Counted from the stretch's first letter, positions 45,452 through 55,747 are shown. The stretch is DNA of 64,000 nucleotides from JAIQFF01 sp963725615 (GCA_963725615.1 CAVRZO010000020.1:45239-109238); one strand, 5' to 3'. Notes: generated from the sequence alone by a model not told the origin. Program-made: numbers and translations.

Positions 45452-46573
45452 ATGGCTGACGAACGGGGAAAAGCAATCGATTTGGCTCTTGCGCAAATCG
45501 AGAAGCAGTTTGGTAAAGGCTCCATCATGCGGCTGGGCTCAAAGGAGATCGTGCCCATCGCCGTGATTCCCACAGGCGCTATTTCTTTCGACGCGGCGCT
45601 GGGCGTAGGCGGCTTCCCGCGCGGGCGGGTGGTCGAGATCTTCGGACCGGAGTCTTCCGGCAAGACCACCATCGCGCTGCAAGTCGTGGCGCAGGCACAA
45701 AAAACCGGTGGTATGGCGGCCTTTGTGGACGCCGAGCACGCGCTCGATCCTGCGTATGCCAAGAAACTCGGGGTGGATGTCGACAACCTGCTGGTCTCCC
45801 AGCCCGACTACGGAGAGCAGGCGCTCGAGATCACCGAGGCGCTGGTGCGCTCCGGCGCCATTGACGTGCTGGTCGTGGATTCGGTGGCGGCACTCGTCCC
45901 CAAAGCCGAGCTCGACGGCGAAATGGGCGACAGCCACATGGGGCTGCAGGCACGGCTGATGTCGCAGGCGCTGCGCAAGTTGACCGGAACAGTTTCCAAA
46001 TCGCGTACCTGTCTCATCTTCATCAACCAGATTCGCGAAAAAATCGGAGTGATGTTCGGGAATCCGGAAACCACCACTGGCGGCCGCGCCCTGAAGTTCT
46101 ATTCCTCGGTGCGCGTGGATATTCGCCGCATCGCGGCGATTAAAGAGGGTGACGTGATGATCGGCTCACGCACCAAGGTCAAAGTGGTGAAGAACAAAGT
46201 GGCTGCGCCCTTCCGCGAAGCCGAGTTCGACATCCTGTACGGCGAAGGCATTTCGCGCGAAGGCGATTTGCTCGATCTGGCCGTAAACAACAATCTGCTG
46301 GAGAAATCCGGCGCCTGGTACAGCTATAAGAGCGAGCGCATCGGCCAGGGCCGCGAGAATGCACGCCAGTTCCTGAAAGACAACGCCGAGACCTTTGCCA
46401 AGCTGGAAGCTGAAGTGCGCAAGCATCTGGGATTGACCACGGCCGTCGTCCAGCCTCCCGCTGCGACGCAAGCCGCGGTTGCCGGCGCTCCGGGAGCCAC
46501 CACGGGTGCTCGCGTTACCACTATGCCCAGCGCGGTGCCGGAAGCTGCCAAAGTGCCGGCCGCACGGCGCTAG
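45452..46573 (+). CDS. recA: RecA recombinase
   Basis: The 373-residue protein has the RecA core from start to end: QIEKQFGKGSIMRLG, Walker A FGPESSGKTTIALQ, the FVDAEHALDP segment, Walker B LVVDSVAALVP, loop 1 MGLQARLMSQALRKLT and loop 2 NQIREKIGVMFGNPETTTGG. It forms the filament for homologous recombination and drives LexA self-cleavage. It starts with ATG at 45452 after aaaaggag. The C-terminal 35 residues are an Ala/Pro/Thr-rich tail typical of the variable end. Confidence 0.98.
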   Translation: MADERGKAIDLALAQIEKQFGKGSIMRLGSKEIVPIAVIPTGAISFDAALGVGGFPRGRVVEIFGPESSGKTTIALQVVAQAQKTGGMAAFVDAEHALDPAYAKKLGVDVDNLLVSQPDYGEQALEITEALVRSGAIDVLVVDSVAALVPKAELDGEMGDSHMGLQARLMSQALRKLTGTVSKSRTCLIFINQIREKIGVMFGNPETTTGGRALKFYSSVRVDIRRIAAIKEGDVMIGSRTKVKVVKNKVAAPFREAEFDILYGEGISREGDLLDLAVNNNLLEKSGAWYSYKSERIGQGRENARQFLKDNAETFAKLEAEVRKHLGLTTAVVQPPAATQAAVAGAPGATTGARVTTMPSAVPEAAKVPAARR

Positions 46574-46581
46574 ACAATACC

Positions 46582-46744
46582 TGTCATCCCGAGCAATCTT
46601 TCCGAACGCGAAGCGTGAGGGAGGATTGTCGAGGGACCTTGTGTTATTGCCGGCGCTACCCCGGCCTAGCCACCAGCACAAACGCAAGGTCCCTCGACTT
46701 GCTCTCACCGCGCATGCGCGGCTCGAGCGGCGCTCGGGATGACA
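46582..46744. repeat. Inverted repeat, family F copy 2
   Basis: Starts tgtcatcccgagc and ends gctcgggatgaca; inside are gagggacctt / aaggtccctc and ccgcgcatgcgcgg hairpins. It directly follows recA and may serve as its terminator. Same plan as copy 1 at 28525-28732. Confidence 0.87.
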
Positions 46745-46836
46745 CTCGGTAAAAGAATTGCCATCTCTCAGCCCTGCCGCATAGAATCTTCTTTAACCCT
46801 TGCCTGCCTGTTGTCCGTCAGGAAAATTGAGGACTC

Positions 46837-47370
46837 TTGAAGAAGGTCATCGCCATCTATCCCGGCTCGTTTGATCCGCCGACCAACGGGCACCTGGATT
46901 TGATTGAGCGCGGCAGCAAGATTTTTGACGAGCTGATTGTGGCTATCCTGCGTAATCCGGACAAGAACCCGCTGTTCAGTCTGGGGGAGCGCCGTGCCAT
47001 GCTGGAGGCCTTGACCGCCGGCTTCAAGAATGTCCAGGTGGATGTCTTCGACGGATTGACGGTGGACTACGCGGCGCGGGTCAAGGCCAGCGCGGTGTTG
47101 CGCGGAATTCGGGCGCTCAGCGATTATGAATACGAGCTGCAGATGGCCATGATGAACCGCAAACTACAGCCGGACCTGGAAACAGTCTTCATGATGCCGG
47201 CCGAACAGTATTCGTACCTGAGCTCACGCCTGGTGCGCGAGGTGGCGAAACTCGGAGGATCGATCCAGGGACTGGTGCCGGAGATGGTGGAACGCCGGCT
47301 GCGGGAAAAACTTGATCCGGCGATCAAGCTGCAGGACGCAAGAAAAATGAGAACAGGAAAACGAGCATGA
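46837..47370 (+). CDS. coaD: Phosphopantetheine adenylyltransferase
   Basis: A 177-residue CoaD with the nucleotide-binding TxGH-like box YPGSFDPPTNGHLDLIERG at residues 6-24 and the C-terminal YSYLSSRLVREVAKLGG. It adenylates 4'-phosphopantetheine in coenzyme A synthesis. The start is TTG 46837 after ttgagga. Its stop overlaps the next ATG by four bases (47367-47370), so it is coupled to the aminotransferase. Confidence 0.96.
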   Translation: MKKVIAIYPGSFDPPTNGHLDLIERGSKIFDELIVAILRNPDKNPLFSLGERRAMLEALTAGFKNVQVDVFDGLTVDYAARVKASAVLRGIRALSDYEYELQMAMMNRKLQPDLETVFMMPAEQYSYLSSRLVREVAKLGGSIQGLVPEMVERRLREKLDPAIKLQDARKMRTGKRA

Positions 47371-48570
47371 CTCCAGTGACGGAAGCGACCCCAGCTCTCA
47401 AACTTACAGAACGAATCAACCGCATCGAACCTTCTGCCACCATGGCAGTGGTTGCCGAGGCTGACAAGCTGCGCCAGCAAGGCATTGACGTCGTGGACTT
47501 CGGCGCCGGCGAACCGCATTTTTCGACGCCCCAGCACGTGAAGGATGCCGCGATTGCCGCGATCCAGAACAATTTTTCGAAGTACACGGCAGTGGGCGGA
47601 ACTCTTGAACTGCGCGACGCCATCGTGCGCCGCCACGCGGCTGATTTCCGGTCCGACTATCGACGCGAGGAATCCATGGCTTCGGTTGGCGGCAAGCACG
47701 CCCTGTTCAACGCCATTCAAGTGCTGGTTGACCACGGCGATGAAGTCATCCTGCCTGTACCGTACTGGGTGTCGTTCAAGGACATCGTGCGCTACGCGGG
47801 TGGCAATTGTGTGCTGTTGCAGGCTGACGAGAGCCAGGGATTCCGGGTGACGGCGGAGATGATCGAGCGCCTGGTGACTCCGCGCACCAAGATGATTATT
47901 TTGAATTCGCCGTCAAATCCGTCGGGCGCAGTCATGTCGCCGAAAGATCTGAAGGCAGTCGTGCAACTGGCGGCAGAGCGCGGCATCTGGGTGCTGTCCG
48001 ATGAGTGCTACGTGTATCTGAACTACACCGGCGAACAGTTCTCGGTGGGGTCGCTGCGGGAGTTCCGCGAGCGCATGCTCATCATCGGTTCGCTCTCAAA
48101 AACTTATGCCATGACGGGATGGCGGTTAGGCTACGCTCTGGGGCCGGCGGCGGTGATCGCGGCCATGCAGAAGCTGCAGAGCCAATCCACTTCCAATCCG
48201 ACGTCCATCGTGCAGAAGGCGGCGGTGGCGGCTTTGAACGGCCCGCAGCAATGCGTGGAAGATATGCGTCTCGAATACATCAAGCTGCGCGACCACGTGG
48301 TCAAGGGGTTGCGCTCGATTCCGGGCGTGCAGATGTACGCTGCCCGAGGGCGCATTCTATGCCTATCCTAATATTTCTTCGTTCATCGGGCGCAGCGGAA
48401 TCAAATCCGCTTCCGATGTTGCCGGCAGGCTGCTGCGCGAAGCGCATGTAGCGACAGTCCCCGGGGAGGGCTTCGGCACCCACGAACACATTCGTGTTTC
48501 TTACGCCACAACCGTAACCGAACTCGATCGTGGATTGGAGCGCATGCGCAAGTTCCTCGCCGCCTTGTAG
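47367..48570 (+). CDS. Class-I/II aminotransferase (AspC-like), frameshifted near the 3' end
   Basis: A fold-type I PLP aminotransferase of about 400 residues: VVDFGAGEPHFSTPQHV at the start, ILNSPSNPSGAVMS, and the Schiff-base lysine in GSLSKTYAMTGWRLG. Near 48345 the frame shifts; the other frame continues PEGAFYAYPNISSF and ends GLERMRKFLAAL at 48570. It resembles bacterial aspartate/prephenate aminotransferases of subgroup Ib. It is coupled to coaD. Confidence 0.88.
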
Positions 48571-48633
48571 GACAACTGCTGCACAGAAAATGCTCGGGCG
48601 TGCGCCTGAGTTGTGGTTCCGCATGCATATCGC

Positions 48634-49647
48634 GTGAGCGCTCTCTATCCATTTTCGATGCAGCCGGCCTTCGACCCGAGACCATGGGGCACGCTTGATC
48701 TTTCGCCGATCTATCCCAATCACAAGTTCGAGGAAAAGATCGGCGAGGCCTGGCTGACCGGCGACGCCGGCAAAGTGGCCAACGGTCCTTTAAGTGGACA
48801 GTCCCTGGCTGGTTTGAGTGTGAAGTATGGCCGCGAACTGGTGGGCGAGGCGGCCGCCGATCCCAACCGTTTCCCGCTCCTCCTGAAATTTCTATTTCCT
48901 CACGAAAAACTTTCGGTGCAAGTGCATCCGGATGATGAGGCGGCCCGTCGCGTCGGGTTGCCTTGCGGTAAGACCGAATGCTGGTACGTAGCGCATGCCC
49001 GGCCCGGCGCGCAGATTGCACTGGGCCTCAAGCCGGGCGTTACCAGGGAGCAATTCGAGCGTTCCATAATCGACAAACGCGCCGAGGAGTTGCTGAATTG
49101 GATCAACGTGTACCAGGGAGAAATGATTTACGTGACCGGCGGGACGGTGCACACGCTGGGTCCGGGATCGATCATGCTGGAAACCCAGCAGCAGTCCGAC
49201 ACGACATATCGTCTCTACGATTACGGTCGCCCGCGTGAGTTACATCTGAAGGAAGGGCTGGCCGTCATTAAAGAAAAGACTGGATCGGGGAAAGTGGTTC
49301 GCCCCGCGCCTTCGAACTTGAACGGCGGAGCGAATCGTCGCGCGCCATTAATTTCGGCGCCCTACTTCACGGTGGACATGTTTGAGCTCAAAGAACCGCA
49401 GTCTTTCAACACCTCCTTCAAAACCGAAGACGGGAGCGGGAAGCGTTCGGTCCAGATTCTGGTGGCGGTAGAAGGCTGCGGCATTGTCGAAGCTCCCGGA
49501 GCCAACCCGGTTACACTGGCGCGGGGCGATGCCGTGGTGGTGCCTGCGGCGGTGGGCGAGTTTCAGGTGCGTCCACAGTGGTCGGTGGAGTTTCTAAAGG
49601 CATCGGTACCTGGCGCATCTGTGCCGGAGCCCGAAACGAGAATGTAG
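48634..49647 (+). CDS. manA: Mannose-6-phosphate isomerase, class I type
   Basis: A type I phosphomannose isomerase of about 337 residues with zinc ligands in SVQVHPDDE (His), KTECWYV (Glu) and GGTVHTLGPG (His). It interconverts fructose 6-phosphate and mannose 6-phosphate. I choose GTG 48634 (MSALYPFSMQPAFD) because family members begin near here; starts at GTG 48613 and ATG 48658 are open too. With manC and the phosphomannomutase that follow it forms a GDP-mannose pathway. Confidence 0.9.
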   Translation: MSALYPFSMQPAFDPRPWGTLDLSPIYPNHKFEEKIGEAWLTGDAGKVANGPLSGQSLAGLSVKYGRELVGEAAADPNRFPLLLKFLFPHEKLSVQVHPDDEAARRVGLPCGKTECWYVAHARPGAQIALGLKPGVTREQFERSIIDKRAEELLNWINVYQGEMIYVTGGTVHTLGPGSIMLETQQQSDTTYRLYDYGRPRELHLKEGLAVIKEKTGSGKVVRPAPSNLNGGANRRAPLISAPYFTVDMFELKEPQSFNTSFKTEDGSGKRSVQILVAVEGCGIVEAPGANPVTLARGDAVVVPAAVGEFQVRPQWSVEFLKASVPGASVPEPETRM

Positions 49648-49649
49648 AA

Positions 49650-49688
49650 AGATTGCAGATTGAACAAGAGACTTTCAATCTGCAATCT
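49650..49688. repeat. Perfect 15-bp inverted repeat
   Basis: agattgcagattgaa (49650-49664) and its complement ttcaatctgcaatct (49674-49688) with a 9-base loop, one base after the manA stop. A further partial word, aaaatctgaaa, follows. It may be an attenuator between manA and manC. Confidence 0.85.
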
Positions 49689-49709
49689 AAAATCTGAAAC
49701 TCATAAACT

Positions 49710-50816
49710 GTGTCTAAGACGAGCTTCCATCCCGTGATTCTCGCCGGCGGCCGCGGCACGCGTTTCTGGCCGTTGAGCCGGCAGCGCCGCGCCAAGCAAT
49801 TGCTCGCGCTCGATGGCAAGCAGACCATGATCCAGCAAACCGTGGCGCGGCTATTGCCGCTGGCCTCTCCGAAGCGTTTCTGGGTCATTACGAACGAGTA
49901 TTTGCGGCGCGAGATCGGGCGCCAGCTTCCTCGGCTCAGCCGGGAGCAGATTCTGGCCGAACCGGCAGCGCGCAACACGGCGCCAGCCATAGGTTTGGCT
50001 GCATTCATTCTGATGAACTCCGCTCCTGATGCGGTGATCGGCCTGTTTCCTTCCGACCACGTTATCGGCGACGAGAAACGGTACCGCGATGTGCTGAAGC
50101 ATGGGATTGAGATCGCCGCGGCGGGAGAAAATATTGTGGTGCTGGGCATTCGTCCCACACGAGCGGAGACCGGTTACGGCTATATCGAAGCCGGAGCGTC
50201 GTTCGAGAGCGATTCGCTGCGCGTGCGGCGCTTCACGGAAAAGCCCGATGCGGCACGCGCCGCCGAGTTCGTGAAAGCAGGGAACTATTTCTGGAACAGC
50301 GGCATGTTTCTGTGGAGCGCCCGTACGCTGGCCAATGCGCTGCTCGAACACCTGCCAAAGACGGCAGTGCTGCTGCAACAGATTGCTGCCACGTTCGGTA
50401 CGCGCAAATTCGCCGCCACTTTTGCCCGGCTTTATCCCAAATGCGAAAACATCAGTGTTGACTACGCTGTGCTCGAACCCCGATCCGGCAAGGGAGAACA
50501 GAACTCCAACATCATCTGCCTGCCCGCAGATTTCGGATGGAATGATCTGGGATCGTGGAGCGCGCTGCACGAGCACCATGCAGGCAAGAGCCAGCCCAAA
50601 GATAACAATCTGATAGCCGCGGAAGGATGGTTCACACTCAACGCGGGAGGAAATTACATTCACGCTCCGGGCAAATTCGTGGCGGCCCTCGGCGTAAACA
50701 ATCTTGTGGTGGTGGAGACGGAAGACGCTTTGCTGATTACCACTCGCGACCAGGCCCAGGATGTCGGGAAAGTAGTGAAGTATCTGGACGAGAAGAAGCT
50801 GCGAAATCTGGTGTAG
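49710..50816 (+). CDS. manC: Mannose-1-phosphate guanylyltransferase
   Basis: A 368-residue sugar nucleotidyltransferase with the signature LAGGRGTRFWPLSR, LAEPAARNTAPAIGL, FPSDHVIGD and the FTEKPD / NSGMFLW segments of ManC. It makes GDP-mannose from mannose 1-phosphate and GTP. The start is GTG 49710. It lacks the isomerase half found in bifunctional enzymes, which agrees with a separate manA upstream. Confidence 0.94.
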   Translation: MSKTSFHPVILAGGRGTRFWPLSRQRRAKQLLALDGKQTMIQQTVARLLPLASPKRFWVITNEYLRREIGRQLPRLSREQILAEPAARNTAPAIGLAAFILMNSAPDAVIGLFPSDHVIGDEKRYRDVLKHGIEIAAAGENIVVLGIRPTRAETGYGYIEAGASFESDSLRVRRFTEKPDAARAAEFVKAGNYFWNSGMFLWSARTLANALLEHLPKTAVLLQQIAATFGTRKFAATFARLYPKCENISVDYAVLEPRSGKGEQNSNIICLPADFGWNDLGSWSALHEHHAGKSQPKDNNLIAAEGWFTLNAGGNYIHAPGKFVAALGVNNLVVVETEDALLITTRDQAQDVGKVVKYLDEKKLRNLV

Positions 50817-50918
50817 CAGTCGTCAGTCTTCAGTCGTCGGTCGTCAGCAGCACCCACCGACGCCGATGCCGTTCTGACGACTGGCTGAAGACCGACGACT
50901 GATGACTGACGACTGCTT
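50817..50918. repeat. Palindromic stutter repeat (cagtcgt words)
   Basis: The word cagtcgt recurs about five times with changes (50818-50850), and the reverse complement gacgactg/actgacgactg series follows (50876-50916). It fills the gap between manC and the phosphomannomutase gene. A half copy occurs at 17243-17277. Confidence 0.87.
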
Positions 50919-52335
50919 ATGATCAAATTTGGCACCGACGGCTGGCGCGGCCTTATTGCCGACGATTTTACTTTCGGAAATGTTCGTCGTGTCGCGGGTG
51001 GGATTGCGGCTTACGTTCTGCGCCATGAAGATCCTGCGCGGGGCGTTGTCGTCGGCTATGACACGCGTTTTCTTTCGCAGCAGACCGCCCGGACCGCGGC
51101 TGAGATCATTGCGGGGGCTGGAATTCCGGTACAGATCACCTCAGACTCCACGCCTACGCCTGCGGTTTCGTTTGCCGTGAAAAGCCAGGGTGCTGCCGGC
51201 GGAGTGGTCGTCACGTCCAGTCACAATCCGTGGAACTGGAATGGCGTGAAGTTCAAGGCGAAGTTCGGCGGATCGGCGACGCCTGCCATCATGAAGGTGA
51301 TTGAAGAAGAAGTCAGCGCCGGCTCCATGCCCAAAGGCACGGCGGCTCCGATTAAAGAAGTTGACCTGAAGCCGGCCTACGCGGAAGCCATCAGCCGGTT
51401 TGCGGACCTCGATCTTGATCGCCAAAGCGAATTTCCGGTTTGCTGTGGATTCGATGTACGGTTCAGGACGCGGCGTGTTGACGGGAATCTTCGAGAAGCG
51501 CGGCATCCAGTACGTCGCCATCCGCCAGGAGTTGAATCCGTTATTTCCCGGGATCAATCCGGAGCCCATCGAGCCGCACATCGAGATGCTGCGTCAGACC
51601 GTGCTGAAGGAACACTGCCACGCCGGGCTGGCCGTCGACGGTGATGCTGACCGCATCGGCGCCATTGCTGAAGACGGCAGTTTCGTGGATTCGCACAAGT
51701 GCTTCGCCGTCCTGTTGCGCTGGATTCTAGAACGGAAGAAGTGGCCCGGCGATGTCGTGCGCGCCTTCAACACCACCGGCATGGTGGACCGCATCGCGGC
51801 AAAGTATGGACGCAAGCTGATCGAGTGTCCTATCGGATTCAAGTACATTGCCGACCTCATGATGGAGCAGGAAATCGTGGTCGGCGGCGAAGAATCCGGC
51901 GGAATCGGATACTCCCGCTATCTGCCGGAGCGCGACGGCACTCTGAACTGCCTGTTGCTGGCCAACGTGATGGCAGAGGAGCGCAAGCCCCTGGGGCAAC
52001 TGGTGGCCGATCTGCAGCGCGAGTACGGGCCGCATTACTATGGACGCCGCGACCTGCACATCACGGAAGAAATGAAGCACGGCGCGATTCAGCGGGCGCA
52101 GTCTGACCAGACCAACCATCTTGGACGGTATTCCATCAAAAAGAAGGAAGGGCTCGACGGAATAAAGTTCTTTCTGGACGCGCCCACCAACGGCAACGGA
52201 GCCGTGCCCTGGGTTCTGTTTCGGATGTCCGGCACCGAGCCGCTGCTGCGCGTCTATTCCGAAGCGGCGTCGCCCGAGTTGGTGAGCGACATTCTCGCCA
52301 CCGCCGAGGCCTTTGTCAGAGGCGCTGGTTCGTAA
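50919..52335 (+). CDS. Phosphoglucomutase/phosphomannomutase, frameshifted
   Basis: An alpha-D-phosphohexomutase of about 470 residues. The active-site Ser is in VVTSSHNPWNWNG, the metal loop is VDGDADRIG, the sugar loop GGEESGGIG and the phosphate loop RMSGTEPLLR. N- and C-terminal parts are in different frames that meet near 51415-51420 (ADLDL continuing as IAKANFRFAVDSMYG). Given its place after manA and manC it most likely makes mannose 1-phosphate, but a glucose-phosphate role is possible. Confidence 0.9.
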
Positions 52336-52444
52336 GGACGATCGTCCTGGAAGACGATCACGAAGACCCGGAAGACACGCATAACCATTGGCCTTCCGAG
52401 TCTCGCATTTCGTTTTGGGCGATACGATAATTGGGCAGGCAACA

Positions 52445-53590
52445 ATGGTCTCAGCCGCCGCCACCGTCCCGATCCCTGCCGACTCGCCTCAGGCGCGCCG
52501 TTACAACCGCATCCGGCGCTGGCTCGGCATTGCTGATTTTGTCCTCGGCCTGGCCCTGATGGTTGTTCTGCTGGTCACCGGATGGAGCGGCGCCCTTCGC
52601 GATATCGCCTATGAGGCTACATTCCAGCATTACGGTTTGGCGCTATTTCTTTACGTAACCATGCTCATGGTGGTGGCGAAGGTTCTCGGGCTCGGCCTGG
52701 ACTACTACAGTTTTCGCCTTGAGCACCGCTACCAGCTGTCCAATATGCGGCTGCGCGCCTGGATTTGGGATGAGAGCAAAGGCTTTCTGGTGGGTCTTGT
52801 CCTGGCCGTGATCGTGGCCGAGTTGCTGTACTTCATCATGCGCGAGGCACCGCAGCACTGGTGGCTGGTTGCATGGGCCGCGTTCCTGGGACTATTCGTG
52901 CTGTTGGCGCAACTGGCTCCGGTAGTTCTGTTTCCAATTTTCTACAAGTTCGCGCCGCTGGAAAACGAGGAATTGAAAGAGCGGCTGGTGAAGTTGGGTG
53001 AGCGTGCGGGAACCCGGGTGCGCGGCGTCTACCAGTGGAAACTTTCCGAAAAGAGCAAGAAAGCCAATGCAGCCCTTACTGGACTGGGCAACACGCGCCG
53101 CATCATTCTCGCGGACACGCTGCTGGCGAACTACTCCACCGATGAAATCGAAGCTGTACTGGCGCACGAACTTGGCCACCATGTGCACCGGCACATTTTC
53201 AAAAGCATCCTGGTGCAGGCAGGGATCACATTTGTCGGATTCTGGGCGGCTAATTGGGTCTTGCACTACGCGGTGGACCGGCAACACATGTTTGAAACCC
53301 TGTCCGACTTTGCCAATCTTCCTCTATTGATGCTGGTCGCCACCACGCTTTCGTTCCTGGTGCTGCCGGTGCTTAATGCCTATTCACGATTCAACGAGCG
53401 TCAGGCCGATCGTTACGCTTTCCGTTCCATCCCCACGGTTCAGCCTTTCATTACCGCCATGAACAAACTCGCGGAGCAAAATCTGGCGGAACGTTCTCCG
53501 GCGCCATGGGTGGAATGGTTCTTTCATTCGCATCCTTCAATCTCGAGGCGTGTGGCCGCGGCCCGCAACTTCCAATCAGCGAAAATATAA
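52445..53590 (+). CDS. M48-family membrane metalloprotease (Ste24-like)
   Basis: A 381-residue protease with several membrane helices, an N-terminal M48_N region (YQLSNMRLRAWIWDESKGF) and the zinc motif AHELGHHVHRH, with the third ligand in NERQADRYAF. This is the CAAX-protease/Ste24 architecture, used in bacteria for membrane-protein turnover. I place the start at ATG 52445 after gggcagg; the frame is open from TTG 52388. Confidence 0.9.
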   Translation: MVSAAATVPIPADSPQARRYNRIRRWLGIADFVLGLALMVVLLVTGWSGALRDIAYEATFQHYGLALFLYVTMLMVVAKVLGLGLDYYSFRLEHRYQLSNMRLRAWIWDESKGFLVGLVLAVIVAELLYFIMREAPQHWWLVAWAAFLGLFVLLAQLAPVVLFPIFYKFAPLENEELKERLVKLGERAGTRVRGVYQWKLSEKSKKANAALTGLGNTRRIILADTLLANYSTDEIEAVLAHELGHHVHRHIFKSILVQAGITFVGFWAANWVLHYAVDRQHMFETLSDFANLPLLMLVATTLSFLVLPVLNAYSRFNERQADRYAFRSIPTVQPFITAMNKLAEQNLAERSPAPWVEWFFHSHPSISRRVAAARNFQSAKI

Positions 53591-53674
53591 GGCGCTTGAC
53601 GGCGTTCTCGAGCCGCCGTATCTTGATTTCTGTCACGGCTTGCGCTGTGACTAACATCTTCTTAGGAGGCGCCT

Positions 53675-53722
53675 ATGTCTGTCCTGTTTACGCGGAAGCA
53701 TGGGTCTGCCTCTGCCTGCTAG
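53675..53722 (+). promoter_or_regulatory. Possible leader peptide upstream of rsgA
   Basis: A 15-codon frame, MSVLFTRKHGSASAC, starts six bases after a strong taggagg and is preceded by a small hairpin (gtcacggcttgcgctgtgac, about 53632-53651). A second hairpin, cgccgccaatccggcgg, lies near 53790. The layout looks like a translated leader, but it could be chance. The rest of 53591-53888 shows no gene. Confidence 0.3.
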
Positions 53723-53888
53723 TTAGCGTCCCAGAATCCCTGTAGTTGCGGCGTAGACCTTCTTCCATCCATTGCTATCCCTTGGGCTCATTCGCCGCCA
53801 ATCCGGCGGCCAATGAGTCGGTTGTTACTTCTGAGAGCAGGTCAGGCGGACCGTTCGACGCGGTCCCGGAAGCAAGGAGCTTCTTCCC

Positions 53889-54965
53889 ATGGAAGTTACA
53901 GTGCAACTGAGTGATCTGGGGTGGAGTCCGTTTTTCCAGAGTCAATTTGAGGAATTCAACCAGGCCGGACTCATGCCGGCGCGAGTAGTCGAGGAATTCA
54001 AGGGTTTCTACCGCGTGAGGTCGGCGGAGGCAGAGTACCTGGCGGAAACCGCGGGCAAGCTTCAATATCAAGCTGCCGGTAGGGAAGACTTTCCTGCGGT
54101 AGGAGACTGGGTCGCGATCATCGCGCGTCCGGCAGAGAGCCGGGCACGGATTGAGCATGTGCTCCCGCGCAGAACCAAGCTCGTCCGAAAAGTTGCGGGG
54201 CGCGAGTTGACCGAGCAAATTGTCGCCACGAACCTCGACACCGTGTTTGTGGTGAGCGCGCTGAATCGCGAGTTCAATCTGCGGCGCATCGAGCGCTATC
54301 TGACTATCGTGTGGGACAGCGGTGCGCGGCCGGTGGTCTTGCTCAATAAAGCGGACCTCTGCCCTGATGCCGCGGCGCGCGCTGCCGAGGTAGAAGGCAT
54401 TGCTCTGGGAACTCCGGTGCACTTGCTGAGTGCGCTGGAGATGACTGGACTCGAAGCCGTGCGAGCGTATCTGGCACGGGGAAATACGGCGGCGTTTGTG
54501 GGCTCGTCCGGTGTCGGCAAGTCCACGATCATCAATCGGATTGCCGATGCGTCTCTTCGCGTGCAACCGGTGCGCGAACACGATGACCGCGGGCAGCACA
54601 CCACCACGTCGCGCCAGATGATCTTTCTGGGTGCCGAAGGCATGCTGATCGATACGCCGGGAATGCGCGAGCTCCAGCTCCTCGACCATGAGCAGGGCGC
54701 TGCGCAGGCGTTTCAGGATATCGGCGTTCTTTCTCAGGGCTGCAGATTTCGGGACTGTGGTCATCAGGGCGAACCGGGATGCGCCATCGAGGCCGCTGTC
54801 CGGCAAGGGGAGCTGTCGTTGGAACGGCTGCAGAGCTATCGCAAGTTGCTGGCCGAGCTTCACTTTCAGGAGCGCAAGGTGAATCCCGAAGTAGCGCGGC
54901 AGGTCAAGGAAAAGTGGAAGAAGATTCACAAAGCCATGCGCAACCGGCCGGATCATCGGTTCTGA
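53889..54965 (+). CDS. rsgA: Ribosome small-subunit-dependent GTPase A
   Basis: A 358-residue circularly permuted GTPase. The order is G4 (LLNKADLC), then G1 (GSSGVGKSTIINR) and G3 (IDTPGM), after an OB-fold N-terminal domain; the C-terminal zinc region has CRFRDCGHQGEPGC. RsgA checks late steps of 30S assembly. A possible leader peptide lies upstream, and the gene is convergent with kdsB, only 18 bases away. Confidence 0.95.
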   Translation: MEVTVQLSDLGWSPFFQSQFEEFNQAGLMPARVVEEFKGFYRVRSAEAEYLAETAGKLQYQAAGREDFPAVGDWVAIIARPAESRARIEHVLPRRTKLVRKVAGRELTEQIVATNLDTVFVVSALNREFNLRRIERYLTIVWDSGARPVVLLNKADLCPDAAARAAEVEGIALGTPVHLLSALEMTGLEAVRAYLARGNTAAFVGSSGVGKSTIINRIADASLRVQPVREHDDRGQHTTTSRQMIFLGAEGMLIDTPGMRELQLLDHEQGAAQAFQDIGVLSQGCRFRDCGHQGEPGCAIEAAVRQGELSLERLQSYRKLLAELHFQERKVNPEVARQVKEKWKKIHKAMRNRPDHRF

Positions 54966-54983
54966 CGACGCGGATTCTGAAGA

Positions 54984-55707
54984 CTAGCGGCGTGAAGCGA
55001 GGATTTCTTCCACCCGCCGCAAATCTTCTTCGGTGTCCACGCCGATGGTGTCGTAACGGGTCTCGGCCACGTGAATCGGGATTCCGTTTTCCAGGAAGCG
55101 CAGCTGTTCGAGGCGCTCGCTGCGTTCGAGGAAAGACTCGGGAAGCGCAACGAAGCGGTCAAGCGCCGGCTTGCGATAAGCGTAGAAGCCCAGGTGCTTG
55201 AAATACTTCGATCCGGCGCCATCGCGATCGTAAGGGATGGTTGCGCGGGAGAAATAGAGTGCTCGACCGGGCCGAATCGGTGACCACTTTGACCGCGCTC
55301 GGATTGTTAACGTCGGCGGGCGCGGCCGGAGTCATCAGCGTTCCCACCTGGACTGCCGGGTTTTGCATCACCTCAATCAGCCCGGCAATGTGCTCCGCCC
55401 GAGTCATGGGCTCATCGCCCTGGACGTTCAGGTAAACGTCGGCCATGACGGATTGCGATATTTCGTGTACCCGTTCGGTGCCGCTGCGGTGCGCGGAGGA
55501 GGTCATCTGCGCCTTCCAGCCGTGACGCTGGCAGGCTTTCATGATTTCATCGGAATCAGTGGCGACGATGACGTCGTCGAGCAAGCGCGAGCCGGCGACT
55601 GCTTCGTAGACCCGGCCAATCAGCAGTTTCCCGGCAATCTCGCGTAACGCTTTTCGCGGAAGGCGCGTGGAGGCGAGACGGGCGGGGATGACGGCGATGC
55701 TTCGCAT
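54984..55707 (-). CDS. kdsB: 3-deoxy-manno-octulosonate cytidylyltransferase, frameshifted
   Basis: Starts MRSIAVIPARLASTRLPRKA at 55707; an upstream in-frame ATG is possible. The VATDSDEIM, RSGTERVHE and NVQGDEP boxes of KdsB are in the first frame. Near 55262 the frame shifts to one reading YFSRATIPYDRDG, KYFKHLGFYAYRK and GIPIHVAETRYDTIGVDTEE and ending at 54984. It activates KDO as CMP-KDO for lipopolysaccharide, indicating a Gram-negative envelope. Confidence 0.9.
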
Positions 55708-55747
55708 GGGCGGTGGCTTCCCCATGATATACACCTCGGGCCCCGGG

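Noticed and set aside
53775..54956. A 393-residue open frame on the minus strand opposite rsgA
   Set aside because: Opposite a well-supported GTPase gene; no motifs of its own.
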